Positions 41,516-49,979 of a stretch of DNA of 64,000 nucleotides are shown one piece after another (within the stretch, counting starts at the first letter, position 1; every line of letters begins with the position of its first letter). Source of the DNA: UBA668 sp041918155 (GTDB lineage: Bacteria; Actinomycetota; Acidimicrobiia; Acidimicrobiales; Ilumatobacteraceae); contig JAYRWH010000018.1 of the NCBI GenBank assembly GCA_041918155.1, positions 67,448 to 131,447 on the forward strand, read 5' to 3'. The notes beneath the pieces were generated by a model. The model was not told the DNA's origin and ran no database searches. It was given only the letters and a program-made list of their open reading frames with translations. The position numbers and the translations under genes are program-made.

Positions 41516-44373
41516 CCGGCCTGCTCGCCACGTTCGAGCTCAACCGACAGCTGCTCTTCAACGGTGCGGTCACGGGGCTCACCTACGGTCTGCTCGCCGT
41601 CGGCCTCATCCTCATCTGGCGCTCGACGAAGGTGGTCAACGTCGCTCATGGCGAGCTCGGCGCGTTCGGCGCCGCTCTCGCGGCGATGTTGATCATCAAG
41701 TGGGGCGTCAACTATTGGGTGGCCCTGGCAGCGGCGCTCGTCTCTGGCGCGCTCTTGGGCGCGTTGGTGGAAGGCACGGTGGTGCGACGCTTGTATCGCG
41801 CGCCGCGAGTCATCCTGTTCGTCGCCACGCTCGGCGCGGCCCAGATGCTCGCGCTGTTCCGGATCGCGCTTCCCGATCTGGGCACGAACAAGCCGTACCC
41901 GAGCCCGCTGAAATCCACGTGGAAGGTCGCCGGCGTGATGGTGAGGGGCCAGCACGTGCTGATCCTCGTCGTGGTGCCGCTGCTCACGCTCGCCCTGGCG
42001 CTGTTCCTCGAACGTTCCAAGCGCGGCCTCGCGATCCGGGCCTCGGCGGAGAACCCCGACGCAGCGCGCATGTCATCGATCAACGTCAAGTCGATGTCCA
42101 CGCTCGTGTGGACGCTCGCCGGCGTGCTCGCGACGGTCACCGTGGTACTCGTGGCGCCACTGAAGGGTGGCACGGCGGTCGATGCCGGCGCGCTGGGGCC
42201 CTCACTTCTGCTGCGTGCATTGGCGGTCGCGTTGATGGGGCGCATGCTGTCCTTGCCCATTGCCGTTCTGGGCGGCGTCGTCGTCGGCGTTGTCGAGGCG
42301 GTGCTGTACTTCAACTACTTCGACCAGACCGGGCTCATCGACGCGGTGCTGTTCGTCGTGGTGCTGGTGATGGTGCTGCTGATCGTTCGCGGCCAGCGTG
42401 GCGACGACCGCAGCCAGTCGATGTCGTTCTCGCCGCGCACACGGCCGATCCCGCCGCAACTGCAGCACGTGTGGTGGGTGCGGCGTCTCCCCGCGATGAT
42501 GACGGCCGTGATGGTGGCCCTGGCCATTGCAGTTCCCTTCGTCATCACCTCGCCGTCGCGGCACTTCCTCTACGCGAGCATGCTCATCATGGCGATCGTC
42601 GCCATGTCGCTCACCCTGCTGACGGGCTGGAGCGGCCAACTCTCGCTCGGCCAGTTCACCTTCGTCGGGCTCGGCGCGTTGCTCACTGCGGCGTTCATGC
42701 GTGGGTTCCGCCTCGAGTGGTTCGGTTACCGCCTCGAGCTCTCGAAGATGCCCTTCGAGTTGGCCTTGCTCAGCGCGGAAGTGCTCTGTGTGATGGTGGC
42801 GCTCATCGTCGGTGCTCCTGCGCTGCGCGTCCGTGGACTCTTTCTCGCTGTCACCACACTCGCGTTCGCGGTGATGGGCACCTCATGGCTGTTCGACCGC
42901 CCCTTCCTGATGGGTGACGGCACGGTGGCGGGTATCGATCGGGCGGAGTGGTTCGGTGGGGCGATTGCGCTGAGAGAACAGCGCACCTACTACTTCTTGT
43001 GCTTGCTGGTGCTGTGCCTGGTGGCGCTCATCCTGTCCCGGGTGCGGCGCAGTGGCGTCGGTCGATCGCTCATCGCCGTGCGCGACAATGAGCAGAACGC
43101 CGCGGCGTTCACGGTGTCGCCGGCGCGCATGAAGCTCATGGCGTTCGGCCTCGCAGGCGGCATCGCCGGCCTCGCCGGTGGACTGTTCGGTGGGCTCCTC
43201 GTCCAGTTCGGCACGGATGCGTTCCCGGCCTCGGAGTCGTTGCGGATGGTGGCGATCGCCACCATCGGCGGGTTGTCGTCGCTGTGGGGCGCAGTGCTCG
43301 GTGCATTGTGGGTGGTGGGGCTGCCGGCGTTGTTCAGCGATGCCGAAGAGGTGCGCCTGCTCACCACCGGCGCCGGCCTGTTGCTCCTCCTGATGTACCT
43401 GCCCGGTGGCCTGATCCAGGTTGCCTACAGCGTCCGCGATGCGATCTTCGCTGCTGTCGCCAACCGCATGCCGGTGGCCGACACCCCGAAGGCCCCTGCG
43501 TCGATCCCGGCCAGCGTGGTGCGTGATGAGGCGCGGGGCATGAAAGGCGACGGGCCGGCGCTGAAGCTGTCGGCAGTATCGGTGCGTTTCGGCAACAACA
43601 GCGCGGTGCTCGATGTCGACCTCACGGTCGGCGCGGGCGAGGTGGTGGGCCTGATCGGTACCAACGGTGCCGGCAAGTCCACGCTGATGAATGCCGTGGG
43701 TGGTTTCGTGAACGCGACCGGCAGGATCGAGTTGCTGGGCACTGACGTTTCGGCGATGGCGCCCGATCGGCGTGCCCGGCTCGGCCTTGGTCGCACCTTC
43801 CAGCAGGCTGACTTGTTCCCCGACCTCACCGTCAGCGAGACCGTGCAGGTCGCTCTGGAGGCGCGCCACCGTGCCCATCTGATGTCCACGGTCGTGGCCC
43901 TGCCGAGCGCCCGCAGAGGCGAGCGCCGCAAGCGGGCCGAGGCCGACGAGCTGATCGCCTTCTTCGGTCTCGGCCGCTACGCCAACTCGTTCATCAACGA
44001 GCTGTCGACCGGTACCCGGCGCATCGTCGAGCTGTCCTGCCTCATCGGCCTCGAGGCCAAGGTGCTGTGCCTCGACGAGCCCACCGCCGGCGTAGCCCAG
44101 CGTGAGACGGAAGCGTTCGCGCCGCTGATCCTGCGCATCCGCGAGGAGCTCGGCGCCGCGTTGTTGGTGATCGAGCACGACATGCCCTTCATCATGGGTA
44201 TCAGCGACCGCGTGTACTGCCTCGAGGTCGGCAGCGTAATCGCCGAAGGCAGTCCCGATTCGGTGCGTAACGATCCGGCTGTGATCGCCAGCTACCTCGG
44301 TACCGACGAGCGGGCCATCGAGCGCTCCGACACGCTGCGCAAGCCAGGCACGTCAACCGACGCCATCGACTGA
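41512..44373 (+). CDS. LivH-LivM-LivG fusion: two ABC permease domains plus ATPase
   Basis: 953 aa from GTG 41512. Residues 1-300 are a LivH-type permease (AVTGLTYGLLAVGLILIWRS, NVAHGELGAFGA). Residues 320-650 are LivM-type (TLLTGWSGQLSLGQFTFVGLGA, VRDNEQNAAAFTVSPARMK). Residues 685-935 are a LivG-type ATPase: Walker A GTNGAGKST near 716, signature written LSTGTRRIVELSCL in place of LSGGQ, and Walker B KVLCLDEPTAGV. With the previous two genes this gives a full importer in three polypeptides. The ATPase should dimerise with the LivF domain of the preceding protein. A 41-bp gap separates it from the M48 gene. Confidence 0.92.
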   Translation: MTGLLATFELNRQLLFNGAVTGLTYGLLAVGLILIWRSTKVVNVAHGELGAFGAALAAMLIIKWGVNYWVALAAALVSGALLGALVEGTVVRRLYRAPRVILFVATLGAAQMLALFRIALPDLGTNKPYPSPLKSTWKVAGVMVRGQHVLILVVVPLLTLALALFLERSKRGLAIRASAENPDAARMSSINVKSMSTLVWTLAGVLATVTVVLVAPLKGGTAVDAGALGPSLLLRALAVALMGRMLSLPIAVLGGVVVGVVEAVLYFNYFDQTGLIDAVLFVVVLVMVLLIVRGQRGDDRSQSMSFSPRTRPIPPQLQHVWWVRRLPAMMTAVMVALAIAVPFVITSPSRHFLYASMLIMAIVAMSLTLLTGWSGQLSLGQFTFVGLGALLTAAFMRGFRLEWFGYRLELSKMPFELALLSAEVLCVMVALIVGAPALRVRGLFLAVTTLAFAVMGTSWLFDRPFLMGDGTVAGIDRAEWFGGAIALREQRTYYFLCLLVLCLVALILSRVRRSGVGRSLIAVRDNEQNAAAFTVSPARMKLMAFGLAGGIAGLAGGLFGGLLVQFGTDAFPASESLRMVAIATIGGLSSLWGAVLGALWVVGLPALFSDAEEVRLLTTGAGLLLLLMYLPGGLIQVAYSVRDAIFAAVANRMPVADTPKAPASIPASVVRDEARGMKGDGPALKLSAVSVRFGNNSAVLDVDLTVGAGEVVGLIGTNGAGKSTLMNAVGGFVNATGRIELLGTDVSAMAPDRRARLGLGRTFQQADLFPDLTVSETVQVALEARHRAHLMSTVVALPSARRGERRKRAEADELIAFFGLGRYANSFINELSTGTRRIVELSCLIGLEAKVLCLDEPTAGVAQRETEAFAPLILRIREELGAALLVIEHDMPFIMGISDRVYCLEVGSVIAEGSPDSVRNDPAVIASYLGTDERAIERSDTLRKPGTSTDAID

Positions 44374-44414
44374 TCGGCAGCCGGGTTGGCCCCCTTTGTT
44401 GGCACAATGCCAGG

Positions 44415-45554
44415 GTGACCATGATCGCCTTCGAGCCGCCGAACTTCTTCGAGCAGATCCGCTCGAACCATCGGCGGTCAATGCTCCTGTTGGCGGGCAC
44501 CTTCGTGGTGCTCTATGCGTTCATCAATCTCATCACCGCCGCGTTCGGCGGGTACACCAAAGACGCGGCGTGCTCGGCCTACAGCACCACCCCCTGTGGA
44601 TCCGTCTGGTACTGGAACCCCGTCGCGCTCGGGGCCACGGCCGTCCTCGTGGGTGGCTACCTGATCCTCGCCTATCGCATGTCGGCCAAGGCGGCGCTGG
44701 CGATCACCAAGGCGCGGCCGGCCGACGGCCCTGAATACCTGCAGCTGCGCAACCTGGTGGAGGGCGTGTCGATCGCCGCGGGCATCCCGGTGCCGGCCGT
44801 GTACGTGGTGGATGATCCGGCGCCGAACGCGTTCGCCACCGGGCTCAAGCCCGAGAAGGCCGCGGTCGCGGTCACCACCGGCCTGTTGGCGAAGATGTCG
44901 CGCCGCGAGCTCGAAGGTGTGCTGGCCCACGAGATCGGGCACATCCGCAACCGTGACACGTCGTTCATGACCCTCGTCGTGCTGACGGTGGGGGCGATCA
45001 TGGTCCTCTCCACCGTGCTCGTGCGCGTCGGCTATTACGCCACCCTATTCATGGGTGGCGGCGGACGCCGTAGCCGGAGCGACAACAACGACTCCGGGGC
45101 AGCGATCGGGTTGGTGCTGCTCGCCATCGGGCTGGTGGGTTTCGTGATCGCGATACCGGTGGCCACCCTGCTGAAGGCCGCCCTGTCGCGACGGCGCGAG
45201 GTGATGGCCGATGCCACCGCTGTGCAGTTGACCCGCAACCCCGCCGGCATCCGTTCCGCGCTGGAGAAGCTCGAGGCCGACACCACTGTCGTCAAAGCGA
45301 TGTCCACCACCACAGCTCACCTCTGGATCGAGTCGCCCCTCGAACGGAGCAGGGAGCGCGGTTTCATCGGCAGCGTTGGCCGCCTGTTCGACTCGCACCC
45401 GCCGCTGGATGAACGCATCGCCGTGCTGCGCCGATACGAAGGGCTCGACCCGAACGGCCGTGGCCCCGTCGATCCGGGCCCCGGCGTCCTGCCGCCCGTC
45501 GAGCGGCGGCCCGGTGGCCGGTTGCCACCCCCGAGCGGCCCGCGCCTCGTCTGA
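44415..45554 (+). CDS. htpX-like: M48 family zinc metalloprotease (HtpX-like)
   Basis: 379 aa from GTG 44415, or ATG 44421. Two N-terminal hydrophobic helices (LLLAGTFVVLYAFINLITAAF, NPVALGATAVLVGGYLILAY), the metal motif LEGVLAHEIGHIRNRD, the third-ligand helix REVMADATAVQLTRNPAG, further membrane segments between them, and the SHPPLDERIAVLRR end. HtpX-type proteases degrade damaged membrane proteins at the cytoplasmic face. The Pro-rich C-terminal tail (GRGPVDPGPGVLPPVE) is probably disordered. Standing alone between the transporter and the convergent TenA-like gene. Confidence 0.92.
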   Translation: MTMIAFEPPNFFEQIRSNHRRSMLLLAGTFVVLYAFINLITAAFGGYTKDAACSAYSTTPCGSVWYWNPVALGATAVLVGGYLILAYRMSAKAALAITKARPADGPEYLQLRNLVEGVSIAAGIPVPAVYVVDDPAPNAFATGLKPEKAAVAVTTGLLAKMSRRELEGVLAHEIGHIRNRDTSFMTLVVLTVGAIMVLSTVLVRVGYYATLFMGGGGRRSRSDNNDSGAAIGLVLLAIGLVGFVIAIPVATLLKAALSRRREVMADATAVQLTRNPAGIRSALEKLEADTTVVKAMSTTTAHLWIESPLERSRERGFIGSVGRLFDSHPPLDERIAVLRRYEGLDPNGRGPVDPGPGVLPPVERRPGGRLPPPSGPRLV

Positions 45555-45609
45555 CTACTCACCCTATGGCGGCATGTCGGCCTTCACCGGCGGGCCCAGC
45601 CGAACCTGG

Positions 45610-46473
45610 TCAGTACGTGGAGCCGGGCAGCTTCTTCATCTCGCGCGGGGGCAGACCCACCTCGGCGCGGGTGAGGCGATCGAGCTCGGCGCGCAGCACC
45701 ATCAGCAGTTCATTGCTGGTCCGCAGCGCCCACAGCATCTGTTCCTGCTTCTCGCGGGTGGTGCCGTACTTGAGCAGCATCGCCAGGCCGCCACCACCGT
45801 GGAACTGGTCCTTGTACGCGTGGTGCGACTGGAACACCAGGATGTCGGGGGAGAGGCCGGTGCGCTTCGCCAGCGAATTCGATTCGCGGGCTGAACGCGC
45901 CGCCTCGATCTCCTCTTCGCTCATCGTCTCACGCATCAGCTTGAGGCGCAGCTCGACGGCCTGGGAGGTGGAGCCCATCTCCAGGCCGGAGATCGCCGCA
46001 TAGCTGACTTCCCAGGGGTAGTTGGTGGCGAGGTCGTTCCACGCATGGATGCAGGCCTTGATGGTGGCGGACGGGGCGAGCGCCACCACTTCGTCACGCG
46101 ACACGCCACACGCTTCGACCTCTTCGTAGAGGATGTCGATGTGGCAGCGGCCGCCGGCCTCCATGTCGCCGACCTCTTCGTCGACGCAGTCCTCGATGAT
46201 TTCCTTGCGCACGTCCTGGTACGGGCAACGAGCGGCGACCGACATCAGCCAGCTGGGGAAGGCCCAGGCGAAGAACGAGAAGCGACCGAGATGCATCGCG
46301 TGGTAGCGGCGCGACTGCGCCTCGTCGAGATCGGGGAACGTGTACCCGGCGTCCATGTTCAGCCGGGTGCGTACCACCGTGTCGATGATGCGATCCATGA
46401 ACTCCTGCTCGGGCATGACATCCGCGCTGCGTGCCGGAGCAGTGCGCCCGCGACCATCGGTCGTCCAATCCAT
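45610..46473 (-). CDS. TenA/PqqC-like heme-oxygenase-fold protein
   Basis: 287 aa from ATG 46473 with AAGGGGA upstream. The all-helical pattern with acidic/His residues (RYHAMHLGRFSFFAWAF, IIEDCVDEEVGDME, HIDILYEEVEACGVS, IKACIHAWNDLATNYPWEVSYAAISGLE, FQSHHAYKDQFHGGGG) fits the iron-containing HO-like oxidase family (PqqC, TenA, CADD). These may use O2 and a di-iron or cofactorless site. It diverges from the hydroxyacid dehydrogenase at 46560; the substrate cannot be read. Confidence 0.72.
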   Translation of the reverse strand: MDWTTDGRGRTAPARSADVMPEQEFMDRIIDTVVRTRLNMDAGYTFPDLDEAQSRRYHAMHLGRFSFFAWAFPSWLMSVAARCPYQDVRKEIIEDCVDEEVGDMEAGGRCHIDILYEEVEACGVSRDEVVALAPSATIKACIHAWNDLATNYPWEVSYAAISGLEMGSTSQAVELRLKLMRETMSEEEIEAARSARESNSLAKRTGLSPDILVFQSHHAYKDQFHGGGGLAMLLKYGTTREKQEQMLWALRTSNELLMVLRAELDRLTRAEVGLPPREMKKLPGSTY

Positions 46474-46559
46474 GTTCTGTCCCCTTCCGATCAAATGGTA
46501 AGTCTACCGTACGTGTCGGACGGCGCGCCAGTGTCCATCCCGGTAGGTTCGATGACGTG

Positions 46560-47573
46560 GTGAAGGTGTTCGTGACGCACAACAGCGAAGATCTCGCCGC
46601 GTACTACGCACGCGCGATGCCCGCTCTCGAAGCGGTGGCCGAGGTGGTGCTGAACCCACTGAACCGCGATCTCACCACTCCCGAACTGATCGCGGCCGCG
46701 GCCGGATGCGAGGTGATCGTGGCGCACCGCTCCATGCCCGGCGAGGCAGCCCTGTTCGGTGGCCTGCCTGGGCTCCTCGCGTTCCTGCGCTGCGCGGTCG
46801 ACATCAGCACGATCGACGTGCCGGCCGCGAGCAGCAACGGCGTGCTCGTCGGGCAGGCCGACAAGAGCTTCGTCGCCTCGACCGCGGAGCTGGCACTCGC
46901 GCTCATGCTCGACGTGGCCCGCAACGTCAGCGAGTCGACGATCGACTACCGCACCACAGGGGTGGCGCCGCAACGGGCCGGCGTGCAGCTGCGCGGCCGC
47001 ACCGCGGGGATCATCGGTTATGGCGCGATCGGCTCGTACCTGGCGGGCGTGCTGCGTGCGCTCGGCATGGAGGTGCTCGTGCGCGATCCGGTCGCCGACG
47101 CGACTGCCGACGGGTTCGAGCAGTGCGACCTCCACGAGTTGCTCGGCCGCGCGCACTTCGTGCTACCCCTCGCTCCGGCCTCGACCGCGACGGAGAACCT
47201 CATCGACGCCACTGCGCTGCGCGCGATGCGGCCAGGCGCCCTGCTCGTCAATGTCTCGCGGGGCGAGCTGCTGGATGAGGCCGCGGTCGCGGCGGCGCTC
47301 GATTCCGGCCACCTCGGTGGGCTGGCGATGGATGTCGGTCGCGCCGCTGATCAACGGCCGTCGCCGCTGCTGGCCGGCCGGCCGGGCGTGGTGGCCACAC
47401 CCCATCTCGGAGGCCTGACGCCGGAGAACGCCGATGCGCAGGCGATCAGCTCCGTCGAGCAAGTGCGTGCGATCATCGAGGGTGTCATGCCACCACGGGT
47501 CGTCAACGCGGAAGAGGCCCGCCGCCTACGGTCGTGGTGGGCCGCACGCGGCAACAACGGAGGACCCAGCTGA
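46560..47573 (+). CDS. D-2-hydroxyacid dehydrogenase family protein (NAD-binding)
   Basis: 337 aa from GTG 46560 (GTG 46557 equally possible). Rossmann motif GIIGYGAIGSYLAGVLRALG, the catalytic Arg region LVNVSRGELLDEAAV and the catalytic His region ATPHLGGLTPENAD match phosphoglycerate-dehydrogenase-like 2-hydroxyacid dehydrogenases. No regulatory ACT domain, so not standard SerA. The stop overlaps the SDR start (TGATG), so both reduce or oxidise related substrates or are at least co-expressed. Confidence 0.9.
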   Translation: MKVFVTHNSEDLAAYYARAMPALEAVAEVVLNPLNRDLTTPELIAAAAGCEVIVAHRSMPGEAALFGGLPGLLAFLRCAVDISTIDVPAASSNGVLVGQADKSFVASTAELALALMLDVARNVSESTIDYRTTGVAPQRAGVQLRGRTAGIIGYGAIGSYLAGVLRALGMEVLVRDPVADATADGFEQCDLHELLGRAHFVLPLAPASTATENLIDATALRAMRPGALLVNVSRGELLDEAAVAAALDSGHLGGLAMDVGRAADQRPSPLLAGRPGVVATPHLGGLTPENADAQAISSVEQVRAIIEGVMPPRVVNAEEARRLRSWWAARGNNGGPS

Positions 47574-48355
47574 TGGCTGACGACAACCACAACTACGCCA
47601 CCTATCCGTCGCTCGCCGGCCGCGGGGTGTTCATCACCGGCGGCGCCGGCGGCATCGGCAGCGCGCTGGTCGAGCAGTTCGCCCGGCAGGGCAGCAGGGT
47701 GGCCTTCGTCGATCTCGACGCGGCCGGTGCGAACGACACGATCACCCGCTGCACGGCGGCGGGCGTGGCGCACACGCCGGTCTTCTACCAACTCGACCTG
47801 CTCGATATTCCCGCGCTGCAACAGGCGTGTGCCCGTGCGGTGACGGCGCTCGGTGGCGTCGATGTGCTGGTCAACAATGCGGCCAGCGACGACCGCCATG
47901 TGTGGAGCGATGTCACGGTCGAGTACTTCGACAACCGCATCAACACGAACCTGCGCCACTACTTCTTCGCCATCCAGGCGCTCGCGCCGCAGATGATCGA
48001 GGCGGGCCACGGCTCGATCGTCAACATCGGATCGAGCGCCTACCACATGCAGGAGGACTTCTTCCCCGGCTACGCGATCGCGAAGTCGGCGGTGGAGGGC
48101 ATCACGCGCACGATGGCGCGCACATTCGGCCCGCACGGCGTCCGGGTCAACACCGTGCTGCCCGGGTGGGTGGCCACCGAGCGCCAGCTGACCAAGTGGT
48201 GGACACCCGAGGGTGAGGCGGGCTCGATGCGCGATCAGGCGATCAAGCGGCGCATCTACCCCGACGAGTTCGCCCAGATGGTGCTGTTCCTTGCGGCCGA
48301 CGACGGCGCAGCGTGCACCGCGCAGCACTTCCTCGTCGACGGCGGGCGGTTCTGA
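47573..48355 (+). CDS. SDR family oxidoreductase
   Basis: 260 aa from ATG 47573, one base inside the preceding stop, with GGAGGA upstream. GGAGGIG glycine motif, DLLD, VNNAASDD, IVNIGSSAYHM and the catalytic YAIAK are all present, and the C-terminal QHFLVDGGRF matches the 'DGG' end of FabG-like SDRs. Coupled with the 2-hydroxyacid dehydrogenase. Convergent with the APH-type gene, 10 bp apart. Confidence 0.92.
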   Translation: MADDNHNYATYPSLAGRGVFITGGAGGIGSALVEQFARQGSRVAFVDLDAAGANDTITRCTAAGVAHTPVFYQLDLLDIPALQQACARAVTALGGVDVLVNNAASDDRHVWSDVTVEYFDNRINTNLRHYFFAIQALAPQMIEAGHGSIVNIGSSAYHMQEDFFPGYAIAKSAVEGITRTMARTFGPHGVRVNTVLPGWVATERQLTKWWTPEGEAGSMRDQAIKRRIYPDEFAQMVLFLAADDGAACTAQHFLVDGGRF

Positions 48356-48365
48356 CCGCGACCCG

Positions 48366-49394
48366 CTAGCGGGCGAGTTTGGCGCTGGCCAGGTCGAGCA
48401 GGCCGCCGAGTTTGGGGGTGAACTGCACCAACTGGGCCGCAATCGCAGGGTCGCCGCTCTTCTCCGCACGCTTGATGAGCAGCGAGGTGAGCGCGGCCTC
48501 CTTGAAGCACGTCAGCGCGTCGAACCAGTCGAGGTCGGCGAACTCCTCGCCGCCACCGGCGACGTACGCGGCGCGCATCTCGGCGCTGCTCGGCATGCCG
48601 GAGGGAAGCTCGCTCGCCCGGCTGGGGTGGCCGGCGTCGTCGCAGAAGAACGACATCCACGTGAGGTCGACGCGCGGGTCGCCGACCGACCAGATCTCCC
48701 AGTCGATGACGGCGGTGAGGCGGGTGCCCTTGCAGAGGGTGTTGCCGAGGCGGTAGTCGCCATGGTTGACGACGGGCCGGACCGCCGGCGGGATCGAGTC
48801 GTAGAGCGCCTCGGCGACATCGGGGTAGTTGAACTGCAGGTGTGCGGGCGCGGTCTCGTACGCGCGGACCCAGCGATCGATCTCGGCCTTCACCGGCACG
48901 ACCGGCTCGGCAGCGAGGCCGATGCTCGCAGGCTGCAGGCGGTGCATCGCGGCGAGTGTGTGGGCCATGTCGTAGGCGCGCTCGCGGAACTCGCCAGCTC
49001 GGGCCGGATCGGGGTGGGCGACAAGGATCGGCTCGATGCACTCGCCCGGCACGAGGTTCATCGCGAGGAACGGCGACACCTCGGGCGGCTCGCCGGCATC
49101 CTCGAACAGCACCTCGGGCACGACCACGCCATCGCGACCTGCGAGCGCGCGCATCACGCTTCCCTGGCGGAGCACATCGCGGTTGCGCACGGGAGGAAGC
49201 CCCGGAGGGGCCACCTTCAGTACGACCACTTCATCGGCCGTGGGCACACCGTCGAAGCGGACGGTGAAGGTGAGGCTGGAGTTGCCCCCGGTGAGCGGCT
49301 CGAGCGAGGTCACGCGTGCGCCGGGTCGCCACGATTGCGATGCGCGCTGCGTCCGTTCCGTCAGTTCCGCGATGAGTGCGCCGGTGTCGGCCAT
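48366..49394 (-). CDS. APH/choline-kinase-like phosphotransferase
   Basis: 342 aa. GGNSSLTFTVRF (glycine-rich loop), VNHGDYRLGNTL (catalytic HGD..LGN) and AVIDWEIWSVGDP (metal IDWE) define the aminoglycoside-phosphotransferase fold. Actinobacterial paralogs of this length (ACAD10/11-like) often occur with acyl-CoA dehydrogenases and phosphorylate hydroxyacyl compounds, so drug resistance should not be assumed. No acyl-CoA dehydrogenase lies adjacent. Followed after 46 bp of intergenic DNA by the SRPBCC gene, read in the same direction. Confidence 0.88.
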   Translation of the reverse strand: MADTGALIAELTERTQRASQSWRPGARVTSLEPLTGGNSSLTFTVRFDGVPTADEVVVLKVAPPGLPPVRNRDVLRQGSVMRALAGRDGVVVPEVLFEDAGEPPEVSPFLAMNLVPGECIEPILVAHPDPARAGEFRERAYDMAHTLAAMHRLQPASIGLAAEPVVPVKAEIDRWVRAYETAPAHLQFNYPDVAEALYDSIPPAVRPVVNHGDYRLGNTLCKGTRLTAVIDWEIWSVGDPRVDLTWMSFFCDDAGHPSRASELPSGMPSSAEMRAAYVAGGGEEFADLDWFDALTCFKEAALTSLLIKRAEKSGDPAIAAQLVQFTPKLGGLLDLASAKLAR

Positions 49395-49440
49395 GTTCCC
49401 CTCTGCCTTCCGTGCCAGGCCAGGAGCTTACGCGTCGGGG

Positions 49441-49899
49441 TCAGCAGCCGAGGTAGGTCGCGAGTTTGTTCATGGTTTGCAGGCCCAACTCGACCGCACC
49501 GAAGCCGATCACTTCATCGCGCCGTTCGGGGGTGGGGTGGAGTTGGCGCATGGTGACCACGGTCTTGCCGTCGGCCTGCTCGTCGAAGGTGATGGTGACG
49601 TGGAACGCCGCCTGGTCGTCGTCGATGTCGGAGCCGTGGTCGTACACGATGAGGCGGTCGGCCTCGATCTCGAGGTAGTCAACGCGGTTGGGGAACAGGG
49701 TGCCGTCGGGGGCGATGAGGTCGAAGCGCCATCGGCCGCCGACAGTGGCGTTCATCTCGTGCACGATGCACTGGAAGCCGGCGGGCCCGTACCACTGGCA
49801 CACGGCACCCGGGTCGATGAACGCGGCGAACACCGCACTGCGCGGGGCGGCGTAGACGCGGGTGATGACGGTTTCGCGGTCGAGTGCCCACTGGCTCAT
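49441..49899 (-). CDS. SRPBCC (AHSA1-like) domain protein
   Basis: 152 aa from ATG 49899, matching the standard start of AHSA1-type proteins (RETVITRVYAAPRSAVFAAFIDP). WYGPAGFQCIVHEMNATVGGRWRFDLI and the C-terminal helix GFGAVELGLQTMNKLATYL complete the START-like fold, which binds a hydrophobic ligand. Its start overlaps (ATGA) the end of a truncated upstream frame, which suggests it was once the second gene of a coupled pair. Confidence 0.88.
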   Translation of the reverse strand: MSQWALDRETVITRVYAAPRSAVFAAFIDPGAVCQWYGPAGFQCIVHEMNATVGGRWRFDLIAPDGTLFPNRVDYLEIEADRLIVYDHGSDIDDDQAAFHVTITFDEQADGKTVVTMRQLHPTPERRDEVIGFGAVELGLQTMNKLATYLGC

Positions 49900-49979
49900 T
49901 CGTTGTCTCGGTTCTGTTGGGTGTCCAGGTACGCCCCGAGGCGGTCGAGGCGTTGCTCCCATGCTGCCCGCGTGTCCGA
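49896..49979 (-). pseudogene. C-terminal remnant of a gene once coupled to the SRPBCC gene
   Basis: Immediately after the stop of the 49980-51320 gene, the same frame continues as SDTRAAWEQRLDRLGAYLD and TQQNRDNE to a TGA at 49896-49898 that overlaps the SRPBCC ATG. The helix AAWEQRLDRLGAYLD looks like the last helix of another SRPBCC protein or an ArsR-type regulator, which are often paired this way. No start or body is present, so this is the stump of a deleted gene. Confidence 0.5.

Noticed and set aside
48366..49394. Aminoglycoside resistance kinase
   Set aside because: Only the fold-level APH motifs match; the genomic context and family distribution point to metabolic phosphotransferases.
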